Assembly: GCA_019419865.1 (NCBI GenBank)
Contig: JAHZIG010000009.1
Location: 1-64,000 of the forward strand
Reading direction: 5' to 3'
From: Clostridiales bacterium
Lineage (GTDB): Bacteria > Bacillota > Clostridia > Monoglobales > Monoglobaceae
DNA length: 64,000 bases
This document shows positions 9,023-17,734 of the stretch, piece after piece. The notes under the pieces were generated by a model, which was given only the letters and a program-made list of their open reading frames with translations, did no database searches and had not been told where the DNA came from. Made by a program: the position numbers and the translations under genes. Numbering within the stretch: position 1 is the stretch's first letter; each line of letters starts with the position of its first letter.

Positions 9023-9892
9023 TTATTTCACGCTCTCGGCGATCTTTATCAGTTCGTCCACGCTCAGACTATGTCCGCCGTTTATGCTGACGGACACGCC
9101 GTCCTCGGTCTCCCAGTCTATGCAGTTTCCGTCCGTGACCGCGGCGGTCCTGCCGTTTATGGTCGTCTCCTCAACGGTCCCGTCGGTCGAATACGTATAA
9201 GCGGTGGTATCGTCTATAAGCCGCTCCATTACGATTATCTCGTCGCCGTCTTCGTTTTTATACTCGATGTTTCTATACTTGCCGCTTACGCTCCCGTCTT
9301 CGTTCTCATAAGCGTAGGTTCGGCTCAGGCTGTAGCCCTCGGGCAGGTACTCGGGCGTTTTTATGTCGAACTCCGCCTCCGCCTGAGCCTCGTCTATCGT
9401 CGCATAGTTTTGCGTAAACGCTTCGGCGTCGCCGTCGTCCGTGACCGAGTATACCTCGACGCTTCCGTCCGTCGCCTCTTCATACATGGAAACTAAATTA
9501 ACGTCGTTTATCCTCTCGCCGTTCTCGTCGTAAATATTGCCTATATCTTCCTTATATAAATACTCTACCGCGTTCCCGTTCTCGTCGAAGATCTTTCCTT
9601 TCAGCTCGTCCGGCAGCTCGATCGGCGCGGACGCGTCCGTCTGAATAAATTGGTTATGCCCGGTAGAGAGCGTCTTTATGATGTTGTCTAAGTACCCGGA
9701 CGCGAACGCCGTTCCCGCGACCGCCACTATCGCGACGCAGGCCGCGAGGGAATATACTACCTTCAACTTTCTTCTTTTATTTACCGCATTTTTTCTCATA
9801 CGCCTTATCTCCTCCTCGGATATCGATCCGTTTTCATAGACGCTAAAATCCATTTTAACGTCGTTTAAATAATCAAATTCATTTTTCGCCAT
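9023..9892 (-). CDS. Membrane anti-sigma factor-like protein with DUF4367-like extracytoplasmic domain
   Basis: 289 residues. The cytoplasmic N-terminus (1-~45, basic RRMRKNAVNKRRKLK) leads to one transmembrane helix (VVYSLAACVAIVAVAGTAFASGYL). An outer part of ~220 residues follows, ending in a DUF4367-like region (TPEYLPEGYSLSRTYAYENEDGSVSG ... EETTINGRTAAVTDGNCIDWETEDGVSVSI) seen in many clostridial anti-sigma/RsgI-like proteins. Its start overlaps the end of the ECF sigma gene by 14 nt, so it is translationally coupled. That makes it the probable regulator of that sigma factor by sequestration at the membrane. The stimulus is unknown. Confidence 0.75.
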   Translation of the reverse strand: MAKNEFDYLNDVKMDFSVYENGSISEEEIRRMRKNAVNKRRKLKVVYSLAACVAIVAVAGTAFASGYLDNIIKTLSTGHNQFIQTDASAPIELPDELKGKIFDENGNAVEYLYKEDIGNIYDENGERINDVNLVSMYEEATDGSVEVYSVTDDGDAEAFTQNYATIDEAQAEAEFDIKTPEYLPEGYSLSRTYAYENEDGSVSGKYRNIEYKNEDGDEIIVMERLIDDTTAYTYSTDGTVEETTINGRTAAVTDGNCIDWETEDGVSVSINGGHSLSVDELIKIAESVK

Positions 9893-10442
9893 GGCAACCG
9901 CTCCATTTCCCGCCGTAGATCCGGCGCAGCTTTCTCCTGCCTCTCGACAGTCTGTTATACACCCAGGACGGCTTTTTATCCGCCGCCTCGGATATGACCT
10001 CTATCGACTGATCCATTATGTACCGCCTTATAAACAGCTCTCTGTCCTCCTCGCACAGACCCGATAGAAGCGACATCGTCTCCTCCTCTATCTCTCTTCT
10101 GAGGATATCGGCGTCGATCTCTTTTTCGTCCGCTATGTTCTCGTCAAGTTCTCCCGCCGTAAGGTCTCTGTAAAACTTCCGTTTATAGTTCAGCGCGCGG
10201 TATTTCGCGACCGCGCCGAGCCAGTTCTTCAGAGAGTTCTTCTCGGCGTCGAACCTGTTAATGTTCCGCCAGACCGAAAAAAGTATATCGTTTACGCAAT
10301 CCTCGCACAGAGCCGGCAAATCCTTAAGATGATACCGCACGATAGCCTTTATGAGACCGCCGTGCCGCCTTATAAGCTCCTCGAACGCCTCCTTGTCCCT
10401 GCGGACGATCCTGCGCGCAAGTTCGGCGTCGTTTATGTCCAT
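9879..10442 (-). CDS. ECF-subfamily RNA polymerase sigma factor
   Basis: 187 residues with sigma region 2 (DAELARRIVRRDKEAFEELIRRHGGLIKAIVRYHLKD ... CVNDILFSVWRNINRFD) and region 4 (LLSGLCEEDRELFIRRYIMDQSIEVISEAADKKPSWVYNRLSRGRRKLRRI). Region 3 is absent, as in ECF factors. A strong AAGGAGGGG lies upstream of ATG 10442. It forms an operon with the downstream anti-sigma-like gene through a 14-nt overlap. Target genes are not deducible here. Confidence 0.88.
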   Translation of the reverse strand: MDINDAELARRIVRRDKEAFEELIRRHGGLIKAIVRYHLKDLPALCEDCVNDILFSVWRNINRFDAEKNSLKNWLGAVAKYRALNYKRKFYRDLTAGELDENIADEKEIDADILRREIEEETMSLLSGLCEEDRELFIRRYIMDQSIEVISEAADKKPSWVYNRLSRGRRKLRRIYGGKWSGCHGEK

Positions 10443-10636
10443 GAAACGATCCCCTCCTTTTTTTGCTTTTGAAGCGCTTCTAATATATATTACACGCCAA
10501 GGACTCGTTTTCTATCAATTTTCCCGTTTTTTATTATTTTTATTTAAGCGCCAAAACGCCTCCGAGTCAATACCGCTTGACCTGTAAATTTTCGCCGCGC
10601 CCGGCGGACGCTATGATCCGAGCCGGATATAATAAT

Positions 10637-10665
10637 GAATATTTCCCTCCTTGTACGCATACAAT
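10637..10665 (+). promoter_or_regulatory. Sigma-E (mother-cell sporulation) promoter of sipL
   Basis: GAATATT (10637-10643), 14-nt spacer, CATACAAT (10658-10665). This matches the sigma-E consensus (-35 kmATATT, -10 CATACAmT, spacing 13-15) at every defined base. The predicted start is near 10672, 71 nt upstream of the sipL ATG. Confidence 0.75.
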
Positions 10666-10742
10666 TTACTGCATACATTTAAACGAATCCGGATCTAACG
10701 CAGAAATAAATAAAATTTTCACATAAAGAGAGGTAATAAATA

Positions 10743-12302
10743 ATGTCAAGCGTATTGGAACTTAAAAAGCAGACCCTCGATCTAAACCGCGTCGCGGCGT
10801 CGAAGTTTTCGCAGACGATGGTAAAAAACACGATGATCGTTCCGGATAACAAACCGGATATCGGACGCGTTATGGAGCTGTCCGGAAATATGAACGTGAC
10901 CGACGTGCAGATCCAAAACGACAAGGTCCATATTCAGGGAATATTGAGCGTCTACATAGTCTACGCTCCGGACGGAGAAAGCAAGACGACGGCGGCCGGG
11001 ATAAGCTACAGCCAGGAATTCGGGCATACCGTAGACATGCCGAAGATCGCGCCCGACATGGACGTTTCGGTAGACTCCGACATATCTTCGCTCGACTACT
11101 CGCTCATCAATTCAAGAAAAATAAACGCGCGCTGCACGATCGACTTAAGCGTAAAGGTCTCCGAACGCGCGTCTATGGAAATCGCCACGGACGCGGCGGA
11201 TAATTCTACCATACAGATAAAGAAAAAACGCATCCGCGTCTGCAGCTCCGTCCCCTGCGAACGAGGCGACATTATCGTCCGCGAACAGTTCGAACTTCCC
11301 GCCGGAAAACCCTCCGCCAAGGAATTGCTTCTGACCGACGTAATACCCGAAAACGTCAAGGCGACGGCCACGAACGGCTTCGTCAATATATCCGGCCAGC
11401 TCAAAATATGCGCGCTCTATAACCCCGAGGGCGAAAACGCGGCGCCCGGATTTGTCGAACACATCGCCCAATTCAACGAACAGCTCGCGGCGCAGAACGC
11501 GGTGGACGATATGGAATGCGAATACGACTGCAAGGTGGGTAACGTCTACTGCGAAGTCCGCGAGAACGCGGACGGCGAAAACCGGGTCGTAGGAGTGGAA
11601 GTCCTCTTAAACCCCAACCTGAAACTCAACCAAATAACCGAGATCTCCGCGATCGAGGATGCGTATTCGACGGCTGGCGAGCTTAGCATAAAAAAACAGC
11701 CGTTTAATATAGAACATCTGCTCGACAACGTAACCGCCCAGATAAGCCATACCGCCACGGCCGGACATAATCCGGCGTCGCCCGGTATATCCCAGATCCT
11801 AAACGCCTCCGCGACCGCCTCGATCGATAACATAGAAGCCCGAGACGGAAGACTGGTAGCTAAGGGAACGGTAAAGTCGCATATCATATATCTGACCGAC
11901 TCGCCCAACGTCCCTATAGCGAGCATGAACTCAACTTCCGCGTTCGAGCATCCGCTGGACATAAAAAATATCGACTCCAACACGGCCTGCGACGCCAGAG
12001 TTTTCGTAAACCATACCGGTTACATAATAACCGGCGTAAACGACGTGGAACTTCGCTTCGTGATAGGCATAAACGTAAAAGCCGTCTCGACCTCCAACAT
12101 CGAGCTGGTAACCGAACTGGAGCTGCAAAACGAGTCCGCCCCCAAGGACTGCGCGAGCTACATAATCTACTTCGTCCAGGAGGGCGACACGCTGTGGGAT
12201 ATAGCGAAAAGATACGGCGCCACTGTCAAAAATATAATGAAAGAAAACGATCTGCGCGACGACAATCTCTCTATCGGCGACAAAATAAAAATATGCGTCT
12301 GA
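10743..12302 (+). CDS. sipL: SipL-like spore-coat morphogenetic protein (SPOCS/DUF3794 domains plus C-terminal LysM)
   Basis: 519 residues. Residues ~30-450 contain repeated SPOCS/DUF3794 units (VPDNKPDIGRVMELSGNMNVTDVQIQNDKVHIQGILSV; LLTDVIPENVKATATNGFVNISGQLKICALYN). Residues ~472-519 form a LysM domain (YFVQEGDTLWDIAKRYGATVKNIMKENDLRDDNLSIGDKIKI). This layout is that of Clostridioides difficile SipL, the functional counterpart of SpoVID, which binds SpoIVA through its LysM and encases the forespore with coat. Start ATG 10743 has AGAGGTAA upstream. The sigma-E promoter agrees with mother-cell expression. It is the best evidence in the window for a spore-forming lineage. Confidence 0.85.
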   Translation: MSSVLELKKQTLDLNRVAASKFSQTMVKNTMIVPDNKPDIGRVMELSGNMNVTDVQIQNDKVHIQGILSVYIVYAPDGESKTTAAGISYSQEFGHTVDMPKIAPDMDVSVDSDISSLDYSLINSRKINARCTIDLSVKVSERASMEIATDAADNSTIQIKKKRIRVCSSVPCERGDIIVREQFELPAGKPSAKELLLTDVIPENVKATATNGFVNISGQLKICALYNPEGENAAPGFVEHIAQFNEQLAAQNAVDDMECEYDCKVGNVYCEVRENADGENRVVGVEVLLNPNLKLNQITEISAIEDAYSTAGELSIKKQPFNIEHLLDNVTAQISHTATAGHNPASPGISQILNASATASIDNIEARDGRLVAKGTVKSHIIYLTDSPNVPIASMNSTSAFEHPLDIKNIDSNTACDARVFVNHTGYIITGVNDVELRFVIGINVKAVSTSNIELVTELELQNESAPKDCASYIIYFVQEGDTLWDIAKRYGATVKNIMKENDLRDDNLSIGDKIKICV

Positions 12303-12403
12303 GATAAATTCCTCAGTCAAATATTAAGCCGTTATAATAATTAGGTCAAAACCAAACCGCAATATCCGTTATATTTTATACTTAGGCGCGGCGATCGCTT
12401 ACT

Positions 12404-12531
12404 TAATCCACATAACGCACAGCCCTTTCGATTATCAACACGCGGCCCTGTATGGTAATGTGGATAAAGCCTTAACTCCGCACATATACGCATGTTATAA
12501 CTGTGGAAAACTTTGTGGAGTATGTGGATTG
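12404..12531. promoter_or_regulatory. Cluster of DnaA-box-like sites
   Basis: Consensus TTATCCACA. Sites: TAATCCACA 12404-12412 (+, 1 mismatch); TTATCAACA 12432-12440 (+, 1 mismatch); 12459-12467 (-, perfect); 12502-12510 TTTTCCACA (-, 1 mismatch); 12514-12522 (-, 2 mismatches); 12523-12531 (-, 2 mismatches). Six sites within 128 bp next to an AT-rich block suggest a DnaA-binding locus. dnaA, dnaN and rpmH are absent, so an extra-oriC titration or regulatory cluster is as likely as an origin. Confidence 0.5.
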
Positions 12532-12871
12532 TGTTGTTTTTGAAACATTCGCGTCATATTTCCGTAACATTCGCAGCCATAATGTAACAACAATATGCAA
12601 TAAATATAAATTATATCCAAAATCAAACCCTGAGCGCTCTAAACGCGCTTCACAAAACCTCGTAACCTAAAAACCATACCTCCAACAAATTTTACTGCGC
12701 GACGCGGCGGGGCGAAGGTCTTCCCTTCGCTCCGCCAAATCCGTATACCGACGCGCCGCCGCTTGGCGCTCGGGAGAGCCGGGTTACCGCGCCGAACGCT
12801 TATCGATACGCAAAACGTCCGCAGCCGCGCAGCCGCGGATCAAATAAAACCGTTATTAGGGCTTCTCCCGC

Positions 12872-12900
12872 TTGACGAATTTTGCTTTTTCCTATATAAT
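12872..12900 (+). promoter_or_regulatory. Sigma-A promoter of the unknown membrane protein gene
   Basis: TTGACG (12872-12877), 17-nt spacer, TATAAT (12895-12900), 54 nt upstream of the ATG at 12954. Confidence 0.7.
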
Positions 12901-12953
12901 GATGAACAGAATATACGCTGAGTTTTATTTATAAAATTAAGGAGAGATGCTTA

Positions 12954-14027
12954 ATGAAAATAAGACGGCTCCCGTTTATCATATTCAATAAAACGGGTTT
13001 CAAGCTTATCGCTGTTTTATCATATATACTTCTGTTCGTATTCGAGAGGGTCCGGGTATTAAGGCTGACCGAGCTGGAGCTGCTCGACGCGACCGACGTT
13101 TTCAGCGTTTCGGATATCTGCTTCGGCGGCCTGGACAAGTTCTATGATTATTTCGCGGTTCCGCTCCCCGATTTCACGCTCTACCTGCAGATCGCGGCGA
13201 TCGCCATGCTCGTTCTCGGTCTGGCGGCGCTGATACTTTCGTTTTTTTCGTATCGCCGCGTCCAGATCGTAAATGTATTCGTAACGTTTCTAAGCTTTCT
13301 GGTAAGTTTAGCGTTCGGGATACTGCTGTACGTATACGCGGGCGAGCAAAACTCCGTCTCCGAGCGGAACAGGATAATGGAATACTCCGTATACTTCACG
13401 GCGTTTCTGCCGGCGCTGTTTTCGCTGACAGGCTTTATCTTTACATACGCGTTTGTGAAAATGCCGAAGTACGTATTCGCGGAGGGCAGATTCTTTAAAG
13501 CGATGGGCTGCGCCTTCAGTCCTTTTAACTTTACGGCCACGTTCAAAAAGACCGATCCGACCGAGGACAAGTTCCGGGCGACGACGCCGCTCAAGAGGAG
13601 AAAATACCAATCGTTCGACGAACCTAAATCAATCAGAAACAGCGAAACCAAAAAGGCGAAAAAGTCCGCCGCTTCGAATACGTCCAAGGCCAAAAGCGAA
13701 AAGAAGGCGGGCGGCGAGTCCAAAGCGGACGACGGCGACAAGCGCAGATCTTCCGCTCAAAACGCAAAGCCGAGCGCGCTCGAGCTGGCTCTCGCAAAAC
13801 GCGCCCACGCCGAGGAGATAGCCAACTCCCGAGTCGAGGCGAGCAACAGAGCGCTGTTTAAGAAAGAGCCGAGGAAACCGAAAGGCGGCGGCTCGAAGAA
13901 CCAAAAAACGTCGGCTTCCGCGGGTTCAAGCAGAGCGAAGGAGAGAAAACAGACCGCGCTCGAGCTGGCGAAGGCCAGAGCCGCGCACGCTGAAAAGATA
14001 GCGAGATCGAAGACCGAAGAATCGTGA
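12954..14027 (+). CDS. Unknown membrane protein with charged C-terminal tail carrying two helical repeats
   Basis: 357 residues; I do not recognise the family. The first ~180 residues contain four probable transmembrane helices (about 16-33, 74-98, 103-124, 140-165). From ~200 on the protein is cytoplasmic-looking, very rich in Lys, Ser and Ala, and probably disordered. It contains two related segments: ALELALAKRAHAEEIANSR (about 275-293) and ALELAKARAAHAEKIARSK (about 336-354). The repeat suggests a tail that binds nucleic acid or a partner. Start ATG 12954 has AAGGAGAG 9 nt upstream and a clear promoter. It sits beside a DnaA-box-like cluster, which may be coincidence. Confidence 0.75.
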   Translation: MKIRRLPFIIFNKTGFKLIAVLSYILLFVFERVRVLRLTELELLDATDVFSVSDICFGGLDKFYDYFAVPLPDFTLYLQIAAIAMLVLGLAALILSFFSYRRVQIVNVFVTFLSFLVSLAFGILLYVYAGEQNSVSERNRIMEYSVYFTAFLPALFSLTGFIFTYAFVKMPKYVFAEGRFFKAMGCAFSPFNFTATFKKTDPTEDKFRATTPLKRRKYQSFDEPKSIRNSETKKAKKSAASNTSKAKSEKKAGGESKADDGDKRRSSAQNAKPSALELALAKRAHAEEIANSRVEASNRALFKKEPRKPKGGGSKNQKTSASAGSSRAKERKQTALELAKARAAHAEKIARSKTEES

Positions 14028-14325
14028 TATACGCGCCGCCGACCGCGGCGCATTTTTAATGTCTCCGCGCTTTACGCGGATCTTAAAATTTTAAACTTTT
14101 GTTAACATTCGGCTGTTTCGCCGTCTATTTACTTTATTTTTGATTTACTTGTGTTATAATAAAAGATATACGCTCGGCGCGTCCGGCCGCGTTTTGTTTA
14201 GCCGCGCGGCGGCGAAGACCCGAATATCGGATCCAACTGTAAAAGTTCCGTATTCGGGATAACGATCCGAGCGAAACAGGTAAGATCAAGCGAAAGCAGA
14301 ATTTAAATATGCGGAGGTATATATT

Positions 14326-15954
14326 ATGAATAAAAATAGATCGAATAGATCGAATCCCGCGCGTTCCAATAAAAAATCAAAGCTTGGGGGCGCGCTTTTA
14401 AAATACGGGATAGCCGCGGGGATAGCGGGAACGGCGGCGTTCGCCGCGGGAAAGTATATAAACGGACTGCTGAAGTCCAAGCCTCGGCCTCAGGCGGCTC
14501 CGGACGGTTCGAGCGACGGCGTCCTCGAAGCGGTTATCGGCGAGTTTTTAAAGCTCACCAAGATACCGAGAAAGTCGGGGCATGAGGATAAGATAGCCGA
14601 ATATCTTCTGAGCTGGGCGGAGCGCCGGGAGCTGAAACATATCAAGGACGAATACGGGAACGTGATCATAGAAAAGGACGCGTCCGCCGGGCACGAAAAA
14701 GCCCCGACCGTGATACTTCAGGCGCATATGGACATGGTATGCCTCTCGGACGGCGAGGACGAATACGATCCGCTCAGCGATCCGATAAAACCGATCAAGA
14801 CGGCCGAGATGATAACCGCGCACGGGACTACGCTCGGCGCCGACGACGGCATAGGCATAGCCGAGATACTCTATATTCTAAACAGCGGTCTTATCAAGCA
14901 CGGACCCATCCGCGCGATATTCACCGTATCCGAGGAGACCGACATGTACGGCGCCGCCAATATAGACGAGAAATATCTGGACGCCGACTATATGATAAAT
15001 ATCGACAACGAGGACGAAGGGCAGATATGCAACTCCTGCTCGAACAACGCCGTCTACTCGATAACAAAGGATATAGAGAGAGTCGAGCCGTCGGGCGACG
15101 CGGCGTACGAGATAAAGCTCTGCGGCCTGAGGGGCGGTCATTCGGGCATGGATATAAACTCCGGGGCGATGAACGCGGTCTCCGCGCTCGCCTACGTCCT
15201 ATCCTGCGTTAAACAGGCGGGAATAGACTTAGAGTTCTCCTCTCTCGAGGGCGGAACGGCGACCAACGCGATACCCGCGTCCGCGTCCGCCGTGGTAGTA
15301 ATAAACGAGGAGCGGAGCGAGAGGTTTACGGCGATACTGAAGGGTATGCTTCGCAGTCTGTCGGACGCGTACTGCTACACGGAGCCTAACTTTGATCTGA
15401 GCTGTCAAAAACTCGACTATGTGCCGACGCCGGTAGTGTCCGCGGATGATTCCGCGAAGCTGATAGATCTTTTGTCGTCTCTGCCAAACGGAGTAAACAC
15501 CATGAGCCCGGCGGCGGAGAATCTCGTCGAAAGCTCGGCCAACATCGGGATAATACGGATAGAGCCGGATATGATAAATATCGGGGCGTCCACCAGAAGT
15601 TCGGTCGATACTTTCTCGGAGGTCCTGGATATGAGGATAAAGACCGCCGCAAGGCTGACCGGCTTCGACTTAGAGATCTTGTCCTCGAGTCCGTCCTGGC
15701 CGCTTAATCCATACGGTAAGCTCGCGGAACTGTACAAGGGCTGCTATAACGCGTCGAGCGGACGGACGGCCGAGACCGCGCCGATACACGCCTCGGTCGA
15801 GTGCTGTTACTTCTGCAAGAAGAACCCGGATCTCGATATAATCTCAGTGGGACCCACCATAACCGGAGCGCACAGCGTCGGCGAGACGCTATACCTCGAT
15901 TCGGTGAAGAATAATATCAAAGCGGTGATCTTAACTCTGGAAAAACTGAAATAA
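14326..15954 (+). CDS. pepD: Aminoacyl-histidine dipeptidase (PepD, M20 family) with N-terminal membrane anchor
   Basis: 542 residues. From about residue 65 on it is a typical PepD/M20C metallopeptidase: AHMDMVC (metal His/Asp), GTTLGADDGIGIAEILYIL (bridging Asp), VSEETDMYGAANID (catalytic Glu), the lid domain with GLRGGHSGMDINSG, and C-terminal HASVECCYF / GPTITGAHSVGETL. The family hydrolyses carnosine-like and other Xaa-His dipeptides and is usually a cytosolic ~480-residue protein. Here ~60 extra residues precede it: a basic stretch and a hydrophobic helix (GGALLKYGIAAGIAGTAAFAAGKYI). Start ATG 14326 is supported by GCGGAGGT, so the extension appears real and would tether the enzyme to the membrane. 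Confidence 0.9.
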   Translation: MNKNRSNRSNPARSNKKSKLGGALLKYGIAAGIAGTAAFAAGKYINGLLKSKPRPQAAPDGSSDGVLEAVIGEFLKLTKIPRKSGHEDKIAEYLLSWAERRELKHIKDEYGNVIIEKDASAGHEKAPTVILQAHMDMVCLSDGEDEYDPLSDPIKPIKTAEMITAHGTTLGADDGIGIAEILYILNSGLIKHGPIRAIFTVSEETDMYGAANIDEKYLDADYMINIDNEDEGQICNSCSNNAVYSITKDIERVEPSGDAAYEIKLCGLRGGHSGMDINSGAMNAVSALAYVLSCVKQAGIDLEFSSLEGGTATNAIPASASAVVVINEERSERFTAILKGMLRSLSDAYCYTEPNFDLSCQKLDYVPTPVVSADDSAKLIDLLSSLPNGVNTMSPAAENLVESSANIGIIRIEPDMINIGASTRSSVDTFSEVLDMRIKTAARLTGFDLEILSSSPSWPLNPYGKLAELYKGCYNASSGRTAETAPIHASVECCYFCKKNPDLDIISVGPTITGAHSVGETLYLDSVKNNIKAVILTLEKLK

Positions 15955-15974
15955 AAGCTGAATATATAAACTAA

Positions 15975-16010
15975 GGGACGTCCGATCTGCGGCCGTCCCC
16001 GTAATTTTTT
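15975..16010. terminator. Terminator between convergent pepD and exonuclease III gene
   Basis: GGGACG (15975-15980) pairs with CGTCCC (15994-15999), followed by a T6 run on the plus strand (16005-16010). It serves pepD. Confidence 0.6.
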
Positions 16011-16014
16011 ATCT

Positions 16015-16770
16015 TTACTCGATAACAAGCTCGACCGGGCAATGGTCGGAGCCCATGATCTCCTGATGGATAGCGGCCGATTTGAGTCTCGGCTCGAGCG
16101 AGCGGGATACGATAAAATAGTCGATCCGCCACCCCGCGTTCTTCTCCCGCGCCTTGAACCTGTACGACCACCAGGAATACTCGCCCTCCGCTTCGGGATA
16201 GAAGTATCTGAACGTATCGATAAACCCGCTATCCAGCAACAGGGTCATCTGTTCTCTCTCCTCGTCGGTGAACCCGGCGTTTCTTCTGTTCGTCTTGGGG
16301 TTCTTAAGGTCTATCTCCTCGTGCGCAACGTTGAGGTCGCCGCAGAGTATCACCGGCTTTTTCTTATCGAGTTCTATTAGGTATTCCCTGAAATCCTGCT
16401 CCCATCTTACTCTGTAATCCAGACGCCTCAGTTCGTTCTGGGAATTTGGAGTATAGCAGGTCACAAAATAATAGTCCTCGAACTCGGCCGTTATCACCCT
16501 GCCCTCGTGGTTGTGCTCGTCCGCCCCGAAGCCGTAGGTCACGGCTAAAGGCTCGCGCTTGGTAAAGAGCGCCGCGCCCGAGTAGCCCTTTTTATCGGCG
16601 TAGTTCCAATACGCATAATAGCCCGGCGCGTCGAAGTCTATCTGACCCTCCTGGAGCTTGGTCTCCTGAACGCAGAATATATCCGCGTCCGCCGCTTTGA
16701 AATAATCCATAAATCCCTTTTGCACGCAGGCTCTGAGCCCGTTTACGTTCCATGATATAAATTTTGGCAT
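16015..16770 (-). CDS. xth: Exodeoxyribonuclease III (AP endonuclease, ExoIII/ExoA family)
   Basis: 251 residues, full length. Endonuclease/exonuclease/phosphatase-fold motifs are present: WNVNGLRAC (Asn), QETKLQEGQIDF (metal-binding Glu), CYTPNSQNE, LCGDLNVAHEEIDLKNPK (Asp, Asn), WRIDYFIVS and the terminal GSDHCPVELVI (Asp-His). It cleaves abasic sites and trims damaged 3' ends in base-excision repair. The start ATG 16770 begins MPKFISWNVNG, close to the family's usual first motif. tatD lies upstream on the same strand, so the two may be co-transcribed. Confidence 0.93.
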   Translation of the reverse strand: MPKFISWNVNGLRACVQKGFMDYFKAADADIFCVQETKLQEGQIDFDAPGYYAYWNYADKKGYSGAALFTKREPLAVTYGFGADEHNHEGRVITAEFEDYYFVTCYTPNSQNELRRLDYRVRWEQDFREYLIELDKKKPVILCGDLNVAHEEIDLKNPKTNRRNAGFTDEEREQMTLLLDSGFIDTFRYFYPEAEGEYSWWSYRFKAREKNAGWRIDYFIVSRSLEPRLKSAAIHQEIMGSDHCPVELVIE

Positions 16771-16855
16771 AATACAAATACCGGCGGCGATCGAGCCGCC
16801 GTTCCTTTCTGAATATTTCGTTCTTACCGCTTAAGCTCAGCCTTCCGTCCAAGCC

Positions 16856-17623
16856 TTAAATATTAAAAAACCGTCTTCCGTTCTCGTATGTTATCCGGCA
16901 TATCTCGTCGTAGCTAACGCCCTTTACGGCCGCCATCTTCTCGGCCACGAACCTTACGTAACCGCTGTGGTTGCGCTCGCCGCGATGCGGTTCGGGCGCC
17001 ATATACGGGCAATCGGTCTCGATCATAAGCCTCTCGAGCGGTATCTCTTTGCACGCCTCGACCGCCCGCCTCGCGTTTTTAAACGTCAAAACGCCGGTAA
17101 ACGAGATCATAAGCCCCATCTTAACAAGGCGCCGCGCCGTCTCCGCGCTGCCCGAGAAGCAGTGCATGACCGCGTTTTTAACTTTCATCTCTTTTAAAAT
17201 ATTTATACAGTCGCCCTTAGAGTCTCTGTCGTGGATAACGACCGGAAGCCCCAGCTCGTCCGCCAGATTAAGCTGTTTTATAAACCATTTCTTCTGCTCC
17301 TCCCGGTCCGCGTCGTCGTAGTGGTAGTCCAGACCTATCTCGCCTATCGCCTTGACCTTCTCGTCCTTTGCAAGATCTCTTATTATATCCAGATCGGCGT
17401 CGGTCATACCGCTAACGTCGCTCGGATGGACCCCGACCGCCGCGTATATGAAATCGTATTTTTTAGCGATAGACAAAGCCTTTTTCGAGCTTTCGATATC
17501 CGCGCCTATATCCATTATATTTGTAACGCCCGATCCGCGTATCTCTTCGATAAGCGCGTCTCTGTCCTTGTCGAAGCTTTTATCGTTAAGGTGGGCGTGG
17601 GTGTCAAATAGCAATGTCGTCAT
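16856..17623 (-). CDS. tatD: TatD-family metal-dependent deoxyribonuclease
   Basis: 255 residues. The metal-dependent hydrolase barrel is shown by FDTHAHLND (metal HxH), YAAVGVHPSDV, AIGEIGLDYHYDDADREEQKKWF, VIHDRDSKGDC, AVMHCFSGSAETAR and MIETDCPYMAPEPHRGERNHS. TatD enzymes are 3'-5' DNases linked to repair of oxidative damage. In Bacillus the orthologue yabD lies between metS and yabE near the origin. Start ATG 17623. Confidence 0.92.
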   Translation of the reverse strand: MTTLLFDTHAHLNDKSFDKDRDALIEEIRGSGVTNIMDIGADIESSKKALSIAKKYDFIYAAVGVHPSDVSGMTDADLDIIRDLAKDEKVKAIGEIGLDYHYDDADREEQKKWFIKQLNLADELGLPVVIHDRDSKGDCINILKEMKVKNAVMHCFSGSAETARRLVKMGLMISFTGVLTFKNARRAVEACKEIPLERLMIETDCPYMAPEPHRGERNHSGYVRFVAEKMAAVKGVSYDEICRITYENGRRFFNI

Positions 17624-17674
17624 CTCCCGCTTAAAATTTAGCCGATTTACCCTCTAAACTTGGTAACAGGCTTA

Positions 17675-17703
17675 TTGATTATATCACAAAGATATGTTAT
17701 AAT
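17675..17703 (+). promoter_or_regulatory. Sigma-A promoter of proA
   Basis: TTGATT (17675-17680), 17-nt spacer, TATAAT (17698-17703), 32 nt upstream of the proA ATG, with GAGAGGTGA between. Confidence 0.7.
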
Positions 17704-17734
17704 CAATAAAAATAACGCTGAGAGGTGATAGAGA

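Larger units (their letters stand above)
12303..12953. other. 650-bp intergenic region with DnaA-box cluster and AT-rich block
   Basis: Contains six DnaA-box-like 9-mers (12404-12531), then an AT-rich stretch (about 12585-12640), then a GC-rich segment and the promoter of the next gene. No ORF is supported. Confidence 0.55.

Noticed and set aside
12404..12640. Calling the DnaA-box cluster oriC
   Set aside because: No dnaA/dnaN neighbours and no switch in gene orientation at this point; GC skew could not be computed here. Kept as a DnaA-binding cluster only.
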